From: a virus
Reading direction: 5' to 3' (one strand)
DNA length: 27,228 bases
IMG/VR virus record: IMGVR_UViG_3300036759_000044
Coordinates: 1 to 27,228 of that record
Below the pieces are notes generated by a model. It was not told where the DNA came from, did no database searches, and saw only the letters and a program-made list of their open reading frames with translations. The position numbers and the translations under genes were made by a program. Below, piece by piece: positions 21,823 to 27,228 of the stretch; the stretch's first letter is position 1, and every line of letters starts with the position of its first letter.

Positions 21823-22583
21823 GCAACCGACCTCCTCGTCGGGGGTGATAGAGCGGGCCAGACGAACACGGTCCGCGGCGACTTGACGAACCGCGCGACC
21901 TGGGCGGCGTACAGGAACGTTCGGAACGTTTCCGGCGACGTATCGACCGGAACAACGTCGTACCCGTCCGCTCGCAGCCAGACGCAGCCCGCCTCCTCGA
22001 CCTCGGGTAGCGGCTGCTCCCGTCCGTCGACGTCGAGGAAAAATTCCGCGTAGCGGTACGCCGCTAGCTGCAGCGCCGCCTCGGGCCAGACGCCAGACGT
22101 TCCCGTTTTCCAGTCGAGCAGCCACAACCGACCGTCGCCCAGACGCGCGAGCAGGTCGAGGGTTCCCATGTAGTTCCAGGCCCGATTCCCGACGACCGCC
22201 TCGACGACGATTTCCTCGGGTTGCCATTCCTCGACGAACGTAAGGTAGGCGTCTACGTGCCCGATCAGCGGGTCGGGAACGTCGACCAGTTCGCCGGCAG
22301 CTAGCCGATGCGCCAACCGATGAATTTCGGTTCCCCTGACCGCCGCCGAATCGCGCCCGATGAACCTCGCGCGTTCGAGTGTCCGCAGTCGTTCGGCGAC
22401 CTCCCGCTGCCCGAGTTCGTCCCAATGGTTGACCGCGTAGGCGGCGGTTTCATTCGCCGCCCAATTGATAAGCGCCGGTTTCGGAACCCCGTTCGACAGG
22501 ATCGACGTAACCCCGTCGACGGGGCGACCGTCGAGTTCGTATGAGTGACCGCGACCGCGTTCCAGCCGACGAGTAGCGCTCAT
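21819..22583 (-). CDS. Cas4/RecB-like exonuclease (PD-(D/E)XK)
   Basis: This 254-residue protein starts by ATGA overlap at 22583. It shows RGTEIHRLAHRL with the leading His at about 88, VVEAVVGNRAWNYMGTLDLL with Asp at about 143, LLDWKTGTSG with the Asp-x-Lys pair at about 157/159 and LQLAAYRYAE with Gln at about 172. This is the full nuclease core. There is no Cys cluster for an iron-sulfur site in the usual Cas4 positions. It is expected to resect DNA ends for the adjacent RecT-like protein. Confidence 0.88.
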   Translation of the reverse strand: MSATRRLERGRGHSYELDGRPVDGVTSILSNGVPKPALINWAANETAAYAVNHWDELGQREVAERLRTLERARFIGRDSAAVRGTEIHRLAHRLAAGELVDVPDPLIGHVDAYLTFVEEWQPEEIVVEAVVGNRAWNYMGTLDLLARLGDGRLWLLDWKTGTSGVWPEAALQLAAYRYAEFFLDVDGREQPLPEVEEAGCVWLRADGYDVVPVDTSPETFRTFLYAAQVARFVKSPRTVFVWPALSPPTRRSVA

Positions 22584-22714
22584 CCCCAGGACCCCCAACG
22601 CGACGTCGCGACCCTCGCGATTTCCTGCAGCGCCCTCGCGATTTGCTCGACCGCCGTAACGAGGTCGTCGAACCGCCGAATAAGGTCGTCGGTCGTCACT
22701 AGCTGGCCAGCCAT
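22580..22714 (-). CDS. Small helical ORF upstream of the exonuclease
   Basis: This 44-residue ORF reads MAGQLVTTDDLIRRFDDLVTAV, then EQIARALQEIARVA, one long amphipathic helix with heptad spacing. ATG 22714 has GAGG seven bases upstream. A GTG at 22699 sharing a base with the preceding TAG is an alternative. The stop is overlapped by the exonuclease ATG. It could be a small coiled-coil partner. No family is recognised. Confidence 0.6.
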   Translation of the reverse strand: MAGQLVTTDDLIRRFDDLVTAVEQIARALQEIARVATSRWGSWG

Positions 22715-22995
22715 GCCGCGACCTCGGCCTCGTCGCGGGCGTTCAGCGTCGCGGCGCATTCCGTCGCCTGCTCGACGACGCGTTGCCGGGCGAACTTCGC
22801 GCGACGCTCGCGCGGCCAGAAGTACGGACCGCGTGAAAGGGTCGTCTCCGTTCGATAGCTGGCGACGACCTTCCCGTAATCGGTATCGACAACATGCGCC
22901 GACAGGCCCGGCGGGTCCGCGCCGCCCCGCTTGGCGCTCGACAGGTAACCGGAAACGCAAATCACTTGGTAGCGCCTCGGGTCGTCCTCAGTCAC
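22699..22995 (-). CDS. Small hypothetical early protein
   Basis: This 98-residue ORF starts at a GTG overlapping the preceding stop (GTGA). It contains YQVICVSGYLSSAKRGGADPPGLSAHVVDTDYGKVVASY, a compact alpha/beta stretch, and ends in a helical region (AKFARQRVVEQATECAATLNARDEAEVAAWLAS). I recognise no catalytic motif or family. Its place at the start of the recombination cluster suggests an early accessory role. Confidence 0.65.
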   Translation of the reverse strand: MTEDDPRRYQVICVSGYLSSAKRGGADPPGLSAHVVDTDYGKVVASYRTETTLSRGPYFWPRERRAKFARQRVVEQATECAATLNARDEAEVAAWLAS

Positions 22996-23387
22996 AACCG
23001 AACCTCCCGTCCCGCGTTCAGGGTCGCAAGGACCGCGCGACCCTTCGCGGTCAGGTCCCAAACGATCCCGTCGCGTTTCGTGAACGGGTCCCGCTGAACC
23101 GCGACCCCCTCGACGAGGCCCGCGTTTTTCAGGTCGCTAACCCGCTTCCAAATCCCCCGCCGACCCGACTGCCGCTCGACCTGCAGCGCCGTCCGCGGGT
23201 GTTCGCCCAGCGTCGCCAGCGCTACGTGTTTCGCGCTGCCCGTCCGCAGGAGCGAGGTCGATCCCTCCTCTGCCTCGGTCGCCCGGCCCGACCGCTGCGA
23301 CGTCGACGGGTCGCTCGTCCGGGCATGGGGAACGTCGACGACCCCGCCGAAAATGTCGAGTTGATCGACCGTCACCTGCAAACCCAT
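22992..23387 (-). CDS. Winged-helix DNA-binding protein
   Basis: This 131-residue protein has a polar N-terminus (about 1-45), then a winged helix: SAKHVALATLGEHPRTALQVERQSGRRGIWKRVSDLKNAGLVEGVAVQ, followed by a wing-like IVWDLTAKGRAVLATL. The pattern resembles MarR-like or generic phage wHTH proteins. Its first 16 bp lie inside the transglycosylase-like gene. It is the first regulator-type gene after attP and might control the early operon. Confidence 0.72.
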   Translation of the reverse strand: MGLQVTVDQLDIFGGVVDVPHARTSDPSTSQRSGRATEAEEGSTSLLRTGSAKHVALATLGEHPRTALQVERQSGRRGIWKRVSDLKNAGLVEGVAVQRDPFTKRDGIVWDLTAKGRAVLATLNAGREVRL

Positions 23388-23869
23388 TCGCCGCCCCGAC
23401 CCCGCGAATGCATCCAGCCCGCAGCCAGGGCGCTCGCGTACGGATCGAAAATCGAGTAGCGACCGAACGGCGTCGAGCGCCAGGTCGACGGAAGGAACTG
23501 GAACAGGCCCGACGCGTCGCTCGAACGGTTACGCGCGTAGCGGTACAGGTGGCTTTCGCATTGCGCCTTGCGCCAGAGTTCCGAGCAATGGCCATAGACG
23601 ACGCAGGCGAGGCCTATAGCGGTCGTCGTTTCCGGGTCGTAACGAATCGCCCGGGTAAGCGACCGTGACCGCTGCAGGTAGCGGGCCGCGATCGAATGCC
23701 ATTGCTCGACGTTCCGGCCCTGCAGTTTCCGGTCGACCTCGACCGTTGCCGGGTCGGTCGTCGTCGGTTCGTCGATCGCTGCAGCTCGTTCCCCGTCGAG
23801 TGAGCGAATAGCGAACGCCATCCAGACGCCCAGCGCGACCGCCAACGCGTAGAAAACCAGGCGCGTCAT
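23372..23869 (-). CDS. Membrane-anchored transglycosylase/lysozyme-like protein
   Basis: This 165-residue protein from ATG 23869 begins with one TM or uncleaved signal helix (RLVFYALAVALGVWMAFAI). Residues about 100-165 carry an SLT/lysozyme-like core: LWRKAQCESHLYRYARNRSSDASGLFQFLPSTW with a catalytic-type Glu in CES, then IFDPYASALAAGWMHSRG and a final EWVCR. Such domains cut peptidoglycan. A GTG at 23890 lies inside an attP repeat and is less likely. The gene lies at the attP boundary, far from the main lysin, so it could be expressed in the lysogen, act in exit or entry, or be acquired cargo. Confidence 0.8.
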   Translation of the reverse strand: MTRLVFYALAVALGVWMAFAIRSLDGERAAAIDEPTTTDPATVEVDRKLQGRNVEQWHSIAARYLQRSRSLTRAIRYDPETTTAIGLACVVYGHCSELWRKAQCESHLYRYARNRSSDASGLFQFLPSTWRSTPFGRYSIFDPYASALAAGWMHSRGRGGEWVCR

Positions 23870-23882
23870 GCGACCCCGAAAA

Positions 23883-24129
23883 GGGGGCACAGAGGGGGCA
23901 CAACGATTAGAAACGACCCCCGAGGGCGTCTAGACCCCGCTAGCGCCCCCGAGGGTTTCCCCCTGCAAAACCCCGTTTTATCCCGTTTTACCCCGTTTCG
24001 CCGATCAGCGAAAAACAACCCCGTGGAGGTTCGATCCCTCTCATCCGCATATCGCAAATAGCAGGGATTTTGCAGGCGGGCAGAATCGGAAGGGGGCACA
24101 ACGGGGGCACAACGCCCGCGGGTGCCCCC
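23883..24129. other. attP: attP: tRNA-derived core with flanking arm-type sites
   Basis: The core includes the 3' end of a tRNA on the plus strand at about 24025-24049: T-stem GGAGG, T-loop TTCGATC, CCTCT, acceptor strand CATCCGC and discriminator A. Repeats of GGGGGCAC flank it: 23883 and 23894 on the left, 24092 and 24103 on the right, and an inverted copy at 24122-24129. Each pair is 11 bp apart, one helical turn. The integrase gene ends 5 bp to the right. This is the expected structure for integration into a host tRNA gene. The tRNA identity cannot be fixed from the fragment. Confidence 0.85.
23971..24013. repeat. Three 10-bp repeats and a hairpin left of the attP core
   Basis: CCCGTTTTAT, CCCGTTTTAC and CCCGTTTCGC follow each other with a 10-bp period from 23972. 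The last runs into a hairpin TTTCGC/GCGAAA (23996-24013). The phasing suggests additional protein-binding sites, perhaps for the excisionase or a host bending protein. The CCCCCGAGGG decamer also occurs twice just to the left (23917 and 23946). Confidence 0.7.
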
Positions 24130-24134
24130 GACCG

Positions 24135-25430
24135 TCACTTGCGGGCGACCTTCCGCGCGACCGCCCGGGCGCTGTCCCAGCCATCCATCGCGGCCAGTTC
24201 GACGTCGGTTTCCTCGTCGATTAGATGCCCATAGGTTTCCTGGATCCGCTGCAGACTCGTTCCCATGCGGCGGGCAACCGTCAGGGTCGGGATGCCGTTG
24301 GCCAGCATTTCCGACGCGTACAGGTGGCGCAGGTCCTTGGGCGGGAAATAGTCGACCCCAGCCGCCTCGACCGCGGGCGTCCAGATTCGCGCGAGGAACT
24401 TGTCGCTCGACAGATAGCCACCCTTCCAGCCGCGGGCCGGGACCTCGCCGCTCGTCTTGCGACGCTGCGAGTAATAGCGTCGCGACGCGACCCTCGCGTT
24501 ACAGGTTCGACACCCGGGCGTCCGGTCGGCGAACCCGCAGCCGCAGCCACGGCAGCGGTTCCAGTCGCCGCCACGGGGAGCGGGGAACAGGATCGCGGTA
24601 TCGACCCGCGGGCGCATCCCCTCGAACGCGTCGACGACGAGCTGACGCAGCGGTACGTTCCGGCGCTGCGCCTCAGACTTAGACCCGTCGGGACCGAGTT
24701 CGAGCAGACGGCCAGACGACCAAACCCGCCGAACCTGCAGTACCCGGGATTCGAGGAACAGGTCGCGCTTTTCGAGCGCCAGGAATTCCTCGATCCGCAA
24801 CCCCGCCCCCGCGAGGACGATCGGCGCTGCGGCGTAGCGGGAATCCATTTCGTCGACGATCGACCAAACCGCCTCCCAGGTCGGGACCTGGACCTCGCGC
24901 CGACGCGGTTTCGGGTTGACGACCTCGACGAGCGGGTTCGAGCGGACCCAGCGGTTCCGTACCGCCTGGGCGTAGAACTGCCGACCCGACCGGATGACGT
25001 CGAACGCATACCCGGGCGGGAGCGTCTTTCGCCACGTAGCCCATTCGTGCGGTTCGACGCTGGCAGCCAGCCGGTCGCCGAACGCGTCGACGATCCTGCG
25101 ACCGTGAGCGGCGAGTTTCCCCAGCGTCGGCGCGTCGGCCTCATGCGCCTCTAGGTAACGCTCGATCATCGTTGCGACCGTCAGGCCCGCCTCGCGTTCG
25201 AGGATGAGCGCCGACGTCGTTCCCTTCCGAACCGCGTCGACCTCGGCCAGCCGGTCGAGCAGCCATGCCTCGGCGTCGCGCTTAGTGTCGAACCGCTTTT
25301 TCCGCTTGCGCGATCCGCGCCCGCCCTCGCGATAGACGGCCTCCCAGCGACCGCCCGGGAGTTGCCGAACCGAACCGCGTTGCCCTCGACCCTCACCCAT
25401 GGCGGGCGGGTCGTATGCTGCGTCTTGCAT
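24135..25430 (-). CDS. int: Tyrosine recombinase integrase with zinc-ribbon insertion
   Basis: This 431-residue protein starts at ATG 25430 with GGAAAGG nine bases upstream, overlapping the excisionase-like gene by 38 bp. It has an N-terminal arm-binding region (RGSVRQLPGGRWEAVYREGG), a core-binding helical domain (about 80-170) and a catalytic domain. Catalytic-type residues are Arg212 (GAGLRIEEF), Lys251 (SKSEAQRRNVPL), Arg368 (PKDLRHLYAS) and Tyr400 (ETYGHL). Lys takes the usual His place before DLR, and Thr replaces the second His/Trp (MGTS). Five Cys between Lys251 and Arg368 (CRGCGC...CRTC, 293-310) form a probable zinc ribbon. It integrates the phage at attP beside it. Confidence 0.93.
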   Translation of the reverse strand: MQDAAYDPPAMGEGRGQRGSVRQLPGGRWEAVYREGGRGSRKRKKRFDTKRDAEAWLLDRLAEVDAVRKGTTSALILEREAGLTVATMIERYLEAHEADAPTLGKLAAHGRRIVDAFGDRLAASVEPHEWATWRKTLPPGYAFDVIRSGRQFYAQAVRNRWVRSNPLVEVVNPKPRRREVQVPTWEAVWSIVDEMDSRYAAAPIVLAGAGLRIEEFLALEKRDLFLESRVLQVRRVWSSGRLLELGPDGSKSEAQRRNVPLRQLVVDAFEGMRPRVDTAILFPAPRGGDWNRCRGCGCGFADRTPGCRTCNARVASRRYYSQRRKTSGEVPARGWKGGYLSSDKFLARIWTPAVEAAGVDYFPPKDLRHLYASEMLANGIPTLTVARRMGTSLQRIQETYGHLIDEETDVELAAMDGWDSARAVARKVARK

Positions 25431-25692
25431 CGGAACCAACCTTTCCGTTGCCACGGCCCGGGTCGCTTGTCGACGCCGGGCCTTGTATGTCGTCGGAAAG
25501 GGTATCGGGGGCACGGGTCCATCGCTGAATAGCTTCCTCGACGTCTGAGCGTCGGAACCGCAGCCGACCGCGAGGGGTTCCCCCGAGGCGAACGAACGGG
25601 AGTTTCCCGTCGAGCGCCCAGTCGACGACGGTTCCCATTTCGACCCCGAGCAGGTCGGCGACCTCGCGGGCTTTCAGGAGCGGGTCGTTCAC
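25393..25692 (-). CDS. Excisionase-like MerR-type HTH protein
   Basis: This 99-residue protein is coupled by ATGA. Residues about 5-55 (LLKAREVADLLGVEMGTVVDWALDGKLPFVRLGG, then GRLRFRRSDVEEAIQRW) are a classic HTH_17/BldC-like domain. Such proteins directly upstream of an integrase usually act as recombination directionality factors. The C-terminus is a disordered Gly/Ser/Asp/Arg tail. The gene runs into the integrase start, so the two are co-expressed. A purely transcriptional role is the alternative. Confidence 0.78.
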   Translation of the reverse strand: MNDPLLKAREVADLLGVEMGTVVDWALDGKLPFVRLGGTPRGRLRFRRSDVEEAIQRWTRAPDTLSDDIQGPASTSDPGRGNGKVGSDARRSIRPARHG

Positions 25693-25895
25693 GGCGATCC
25701 CGTCCGGGTCCCCCCGTCGGACCTCTCCCTAGGTAGGACCCGGACGTTTCCCGCAGGTCGCGAGTTCGCCTCCGTCGAGGGCGGTTGCGAACTCTCATAC
25801 TCGCCGACGTCGTCGCGACGATCCGACAGTTCGACGGCGAGCAGACCGAATGCGATCCCGGCGACGATCGCCACGAACACGGCGAACCAAATCAT
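25689..25895 (-). CDS. Small single-TM protein in the lysogeny operon
   Basis: This 68-residue protein is coupled on both sides by ATGA overlaps. It starts with one hydrophobic helix (MIWFAVFVAIVAGIAFGLLAV) followed by a polar, acidic then basic tail (SDRRDDVGEYESSQPPSTE). Being between the repressor and the excisionase/integrase, it is probably expressed in the lysogen, and a superinfection-exclusion role is plausible from context. There is no family match that I recognise. Confidence 0.65.
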   Translation of the reverse strand: MIWFAVFVAIVAGIAFGLLAVELSDRRDDVGEYESSQPPSTEANSRPAGNVRVLPRERSDGGTRTGSP

Positions 25896-26068
25896 CGGCG
25901 GGCTGCTCCTCGTCGGTAGCGCTGCGACTCGCGCCAGTTCGAGCGCTTGCGGGCCTGGGTGACGATCCCTAGAACATGGGCGATATGGCGGTCGCGGTCG
26001 CGGTAATCGGGGTCGACCGCGGCGTCGATCCGCTCGCGGGTCCCGTCGGGGTTGGCGCTCGTTTTCAC
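25892..26068 (-). CDS. Small basic protein after the repressor
   Basis: This 58-residue ORF has a GTG overlapping the repressor stop (GTGA at 26068/26065) and its own stop overlaps the next ATG. It has DGTRERIDAAVDPDYRDRDRHIAHVLGIVTQARKRSNW followed by an Arg/Gln-rich end. The double coupling and the helical pattern support a real gene. The longer frame reaching upstream is only the repressor read in another frame. Function is unknown. Confidence 0.6.
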   Translation of the reverse strand: MKTSANPDGTRERIDAAVDPDYRDRDRHIAHVLGIVTQARKRSNWRESQRYRRGAARR

Positions 26069-26334
26069 CCGGCGGGCCTCGGGGAGCGCCGCTGCAGCTC
26101 GTCGAGTCGCCGGGCGTCCGATCGCGCGAGCGGTTCGTCGCCGATCAGCCATGGGACCGTCACGCTGCAGCGGCCAGCGATATCCCGCAGCCGCAGCGTT
26201 GTCGGAACGTGACCCCGCTCCCAGTTTCGGACGGTCCGAACGGAAACCTCTAGCCGGTCGGCGAACTCCTGCTGGCCAAGGTCGCCCCGGCACAGGCGGA
26301 TACGTCCAGCGAATGCAGCGCTCGTTTCCCGCAT
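26065..26334 (-). CDS. XRE-family phage repressor (likely immunity repressor)
   Basis: This 89-residue protein from ATG 26334 has a helix-turn-helix at about 18-55 (LGQQEFADRLEVSVRTVRNWERGHVPTTLRLRDIAGRCSV), then TVPWLIGDEPLARSDARRLDELQ. It leads the operon that ends with the integrase, so it is the natural immunity repressor candidate. The start is uncertain. AGGAGG lies 18-19 bases upstream of 26334, and in-frame starts exist at 26430 (ATG) and 26442 (GTG), but the added stretch is rich in uncommon codons (AGA, CCT, AGT, TCA). It has no protease or LexA-like C-terminal domain, so induction would need another mechanism. Confidence 0.75.
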   Translation of the reverse strand: MRETSAAFAGRIRLCRGDLGQQEFADRLEVSVRTVRNWERGHVPTTLRLRDIAGRCSVTVPWLIGDEPLARSDARRLDELQRRSPRPAG

Positions 26335-26616
26335 GACAGGAACGGCGACCGACCTCCTCGTCGTTGACGGACTAGGTCTAGGTCCGGGCCAGGGGCGGAA
26401 ATCCGAGGGTCGGAACGGGCGTTCCCTCATCCTCCCGAACACCCTTCCCTAGCGGCACCCCGCCTCGCGGCGGGGGTTATGGGAACTGCGGCAAGCGGTA
26501 CCGTTGCACACAACCCCCCGGGGTCGTCAAGTGCGGATTGCCACCGCCTAGAAATCGGCTGCAAACGCGCGAAAGTGAACGGTCCCGTCACCTTTCGGTG
26601 TCGGTAATCGTTTCCG
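26335..26616. promoter_or_regulatory. Gap between lysin end and repressor: operator, hairpin, leader
   Basis: This 282-bp non-coding region starts, reading leftwards, with an operator copy at 26603-26617 that touches the lysin TAG. It is followed by 2 bp, CACCGA, 17 bp, CACTTT (26572-26577), the same spacing as at the portal and XRE promoters. A GC hairpin lies at 26458-26475 and AGGAGG near 26353. TTGACG and a CTAGGT direct repeat also occur. It probably ends late transcription and begins the repressor operon with a long leader. Alternative small frames in it have poor codon use. Confidence 0.55.
26458..26475. terminator. GC hairpin between lysin and repressor genes
   Basis: CCCCGCC, loop TCGC, GGCGGGG form a 7-bp stem with no T-run. 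It lies about 140 bp after the lysin stop and 125 bp before the repressor start. It could terminate late transcripts or attenuate the repressor operon. TAGCGGCACCCCG, which overlaps its left side (26450-26462), also occurs in the capsid-leader iterons on the other strand. Confidence 0.5.
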
Positions 26617-26617
26617 C
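26603..26617 (-). promoter_or_regulatory. Operator motif copy after the lysin gene
   Basis: GGTAATCGTTTCCGC (plus reading) begins the gap directly after the lysin stop. It matches the five-copy consensus GGNARTCRTTTCCGC and lies upstream of a -35/-10-like pair for the repressor operon. Confidence 0.65.
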
Positions 26618-27228
26618 TAGTTCGCCACCCGCACGAACCAGACTTGGGCGGCGTCGTACCGTGACCGCTGGCGGTCCATGACCTGACCGCCGTTCGAGTT
26701 GTTCCCGGTCGAGGTATTTCCCTCGATCGCCCGCCAGCTCGTCGCGTTCCCTTCCTTGAAAATCCCGATATGGTCCGCGCCCCCGCCGTCCCAGTCGTAA
26801 CAGACGAGGTCGCCCGGCTGGGGTGACGACGTCAGGGTAAGGCCGCGCCGACCGGCCTGGGCGTCGCTCACGACGTAGGGAACGTACGCGTAGTAACTCC
26901 CCTTGGCGAACGACTCGGACCCGGCAGCGGTTCCCGCCTCGAACGCCCAGGTAACGAACATCGCGCACCATGGTTCCCCGTTCATCCCGTACCACGACCC
27001 GAACTTGTTCTGGTTCGACCCGGGCGGCGACTCGCAGTAGCCGACCTGACCCTGCGCCGCTGCGAGAGCCTGCTGGCGGATCGTCTTACCCGACCCCTGC
27101 TGCTCGTTCGCTTGTTTCAGGAGGTCGAGCGCCTTTTCGTCGAACGCGTATTCGTGACCATGGGGCAGACTCGGCGGGATCAGCGCCCGGCGCAAAATCT
27201 CGAACCCCTTTTTCGACAGGTTCCCCGT
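26617..27228 (-). CDS. Modular lysin, C-terminal part with CHAP domain (5' end at the other window end)
   Basis: The frame is open from 27228 down to the TAG at 26617, giving 203 residues. The first residues (TGNLSKKGFEILRRALIP) are the missing end of the second wall-binding module at the left window edge. A CHAP domain follows: IRQQALAAAQGQVGYCESPPGSNQNKFGSWYG, the nucleophile Cys in GEPWCAMFVTWAF, the His in GADHIGIF and AIEGNTS for the third position. CHAP domains cut peptide bonds of the wall (amidase or endopeptidase). A TTG at 27195 is not the true start. Together with 1-1332 this makes one multidomain lysin. Confidence 0.88.
   Translation of the reverse strand, partial: TGNLSKKGFEILRRALIPPSLPHGHEYAFDEKALDLLKQANEQQGSGKTIRQQALAAAQGQVGYCESPPGSNQNKFGSWYGMNGEPWCAMFVTWAFEAGTAAGSESFAKGSYYAYVPYVVSDAQAGRRGLTLTSSPQPGDLVCYDWDGGGADHIGIFKEGNATSWRAIEGNTSTGNNSNGGQVMDRQRSRYDAAQVWFVRVAN

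Noticed and set aside
20872-22425. Longer N-terminal extension of the RecT-like gene (517 residues)
   Set aside because: The extra 200 residues are the exonuclease gene in another frame. The ATGA overlap at 21822 gives the true start.
23866-24138. Minus-strand 90-residue frame across the attP region
   Set aside because: It reads through the tRNA fragment and arm repeats. The YADERDRTSTGLFF stretch is what the antisense of a tRNA 3' end encodes. There is no domain and no ribosome-binding site.
24225-25154. Plus-strand 309-residue frame opposite the integrase
   Set aside because: Antisense shadow. The integrase frame carries the catalytic residues.
26427-26564. 45-codon TTG frame placed seven bases after the -10-like CACTTT and ending by ATGA at 26430
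   Set aside because: Position is tempting, but codon use is poor (ATT, TCT, AGG, TGT, ATA) and a stable hairpin lies inside it. It is more likely an untranslated leader.
1-27228. CRISPR array, insertion sequence or intact tRNA/rRNA gene
   Set aside because: No spaced identical repeats of CRISPR size, no transposase and no complete cloverleaf were seen. The only tRNA sequence is the attP fragment.

Overview
The window is a nearly complete temperate siphovirus (or excised prophage) genome of a GC-rich host, most likely an actinobacterium. The evidence is HK97-type capsid genes, a long tape measure, a RecT-like annealing protein with a Cas4/RecB-like exonuclease, an integrase beside a tRNA-derived attP, frequent GTG starts and C/G-rich third codon positions. 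I cannot name the host genus. The two window ends carry the two halves of one modular lysin gene, in the same frame and strand, broken inside a repeated wall-binding module. Aligning the repeats suggests only about 27 codons are missing, so the molecule is probably a circle (or circularly permuted) of about 27.3 kb.

Layout, with nearly everything on the minus strand and so read right to left. (i) 13293 to 1, continuing at 27228 to 26617: portal, prohead protease, capsid, connector, tail terminator-like, tail tube, tail chaperones G and G-T, tape measure, distal tail, hub, fibre-like proteins, lysin. (ii) 26430 to 24135: XRE repressor, small basic protein, one-TM protein, excisionase-like HTH protein, tyrosine integrase, followed by attP (23883-24129). 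(iii) 23869 to 16253: a transglycosylase-like protein, winged-helix proteins, exonuclease, RecT-like protein, replication-like protein, Hjc-like resolvase, DNA methyltransferase, HNH nuclease, an XRE regulator and several very small ORFs, mostly joined by 4-bp start/stop overlaps. (iv) 16250-14814: an isolated SLOG-family gene (DUF2493-like), a plus-strand zinc-ribbon gene and a small minus-strand gene, with strong hairpins between them. (v) 13384-14928, plus strand: the large terminase, divergent from the portal.

The main unexplained signal is a 15-bp motif, GGNARTCRTTTCCGC, found five times in the same orientation. One copy sits midway between the divergent portal and terminase genes, two in tandem just upstream of the 17.6 kb XRE regulator, one just after the lysin stop ahead of the repressor/integrase operon, and one inside the protease gene. 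At the portal, terminase and XRE starts the motif is followed by the same spacing of -35-like hexamer, N17, -10-like hexamer and 7-8 nt to the start codon. This suggests a regulon of leaderless promoters linking late expression, the XRE regulator and possibly the lysogeny operon. Other notable points are four 16-bp-period iterons ahead of the capsid gene, a zinc-ribbon insertion in the integrase, an attP with helically phased arm sites, two candidate frameshifted genes and a dyad-rich leader ahead of the SLOG gene.
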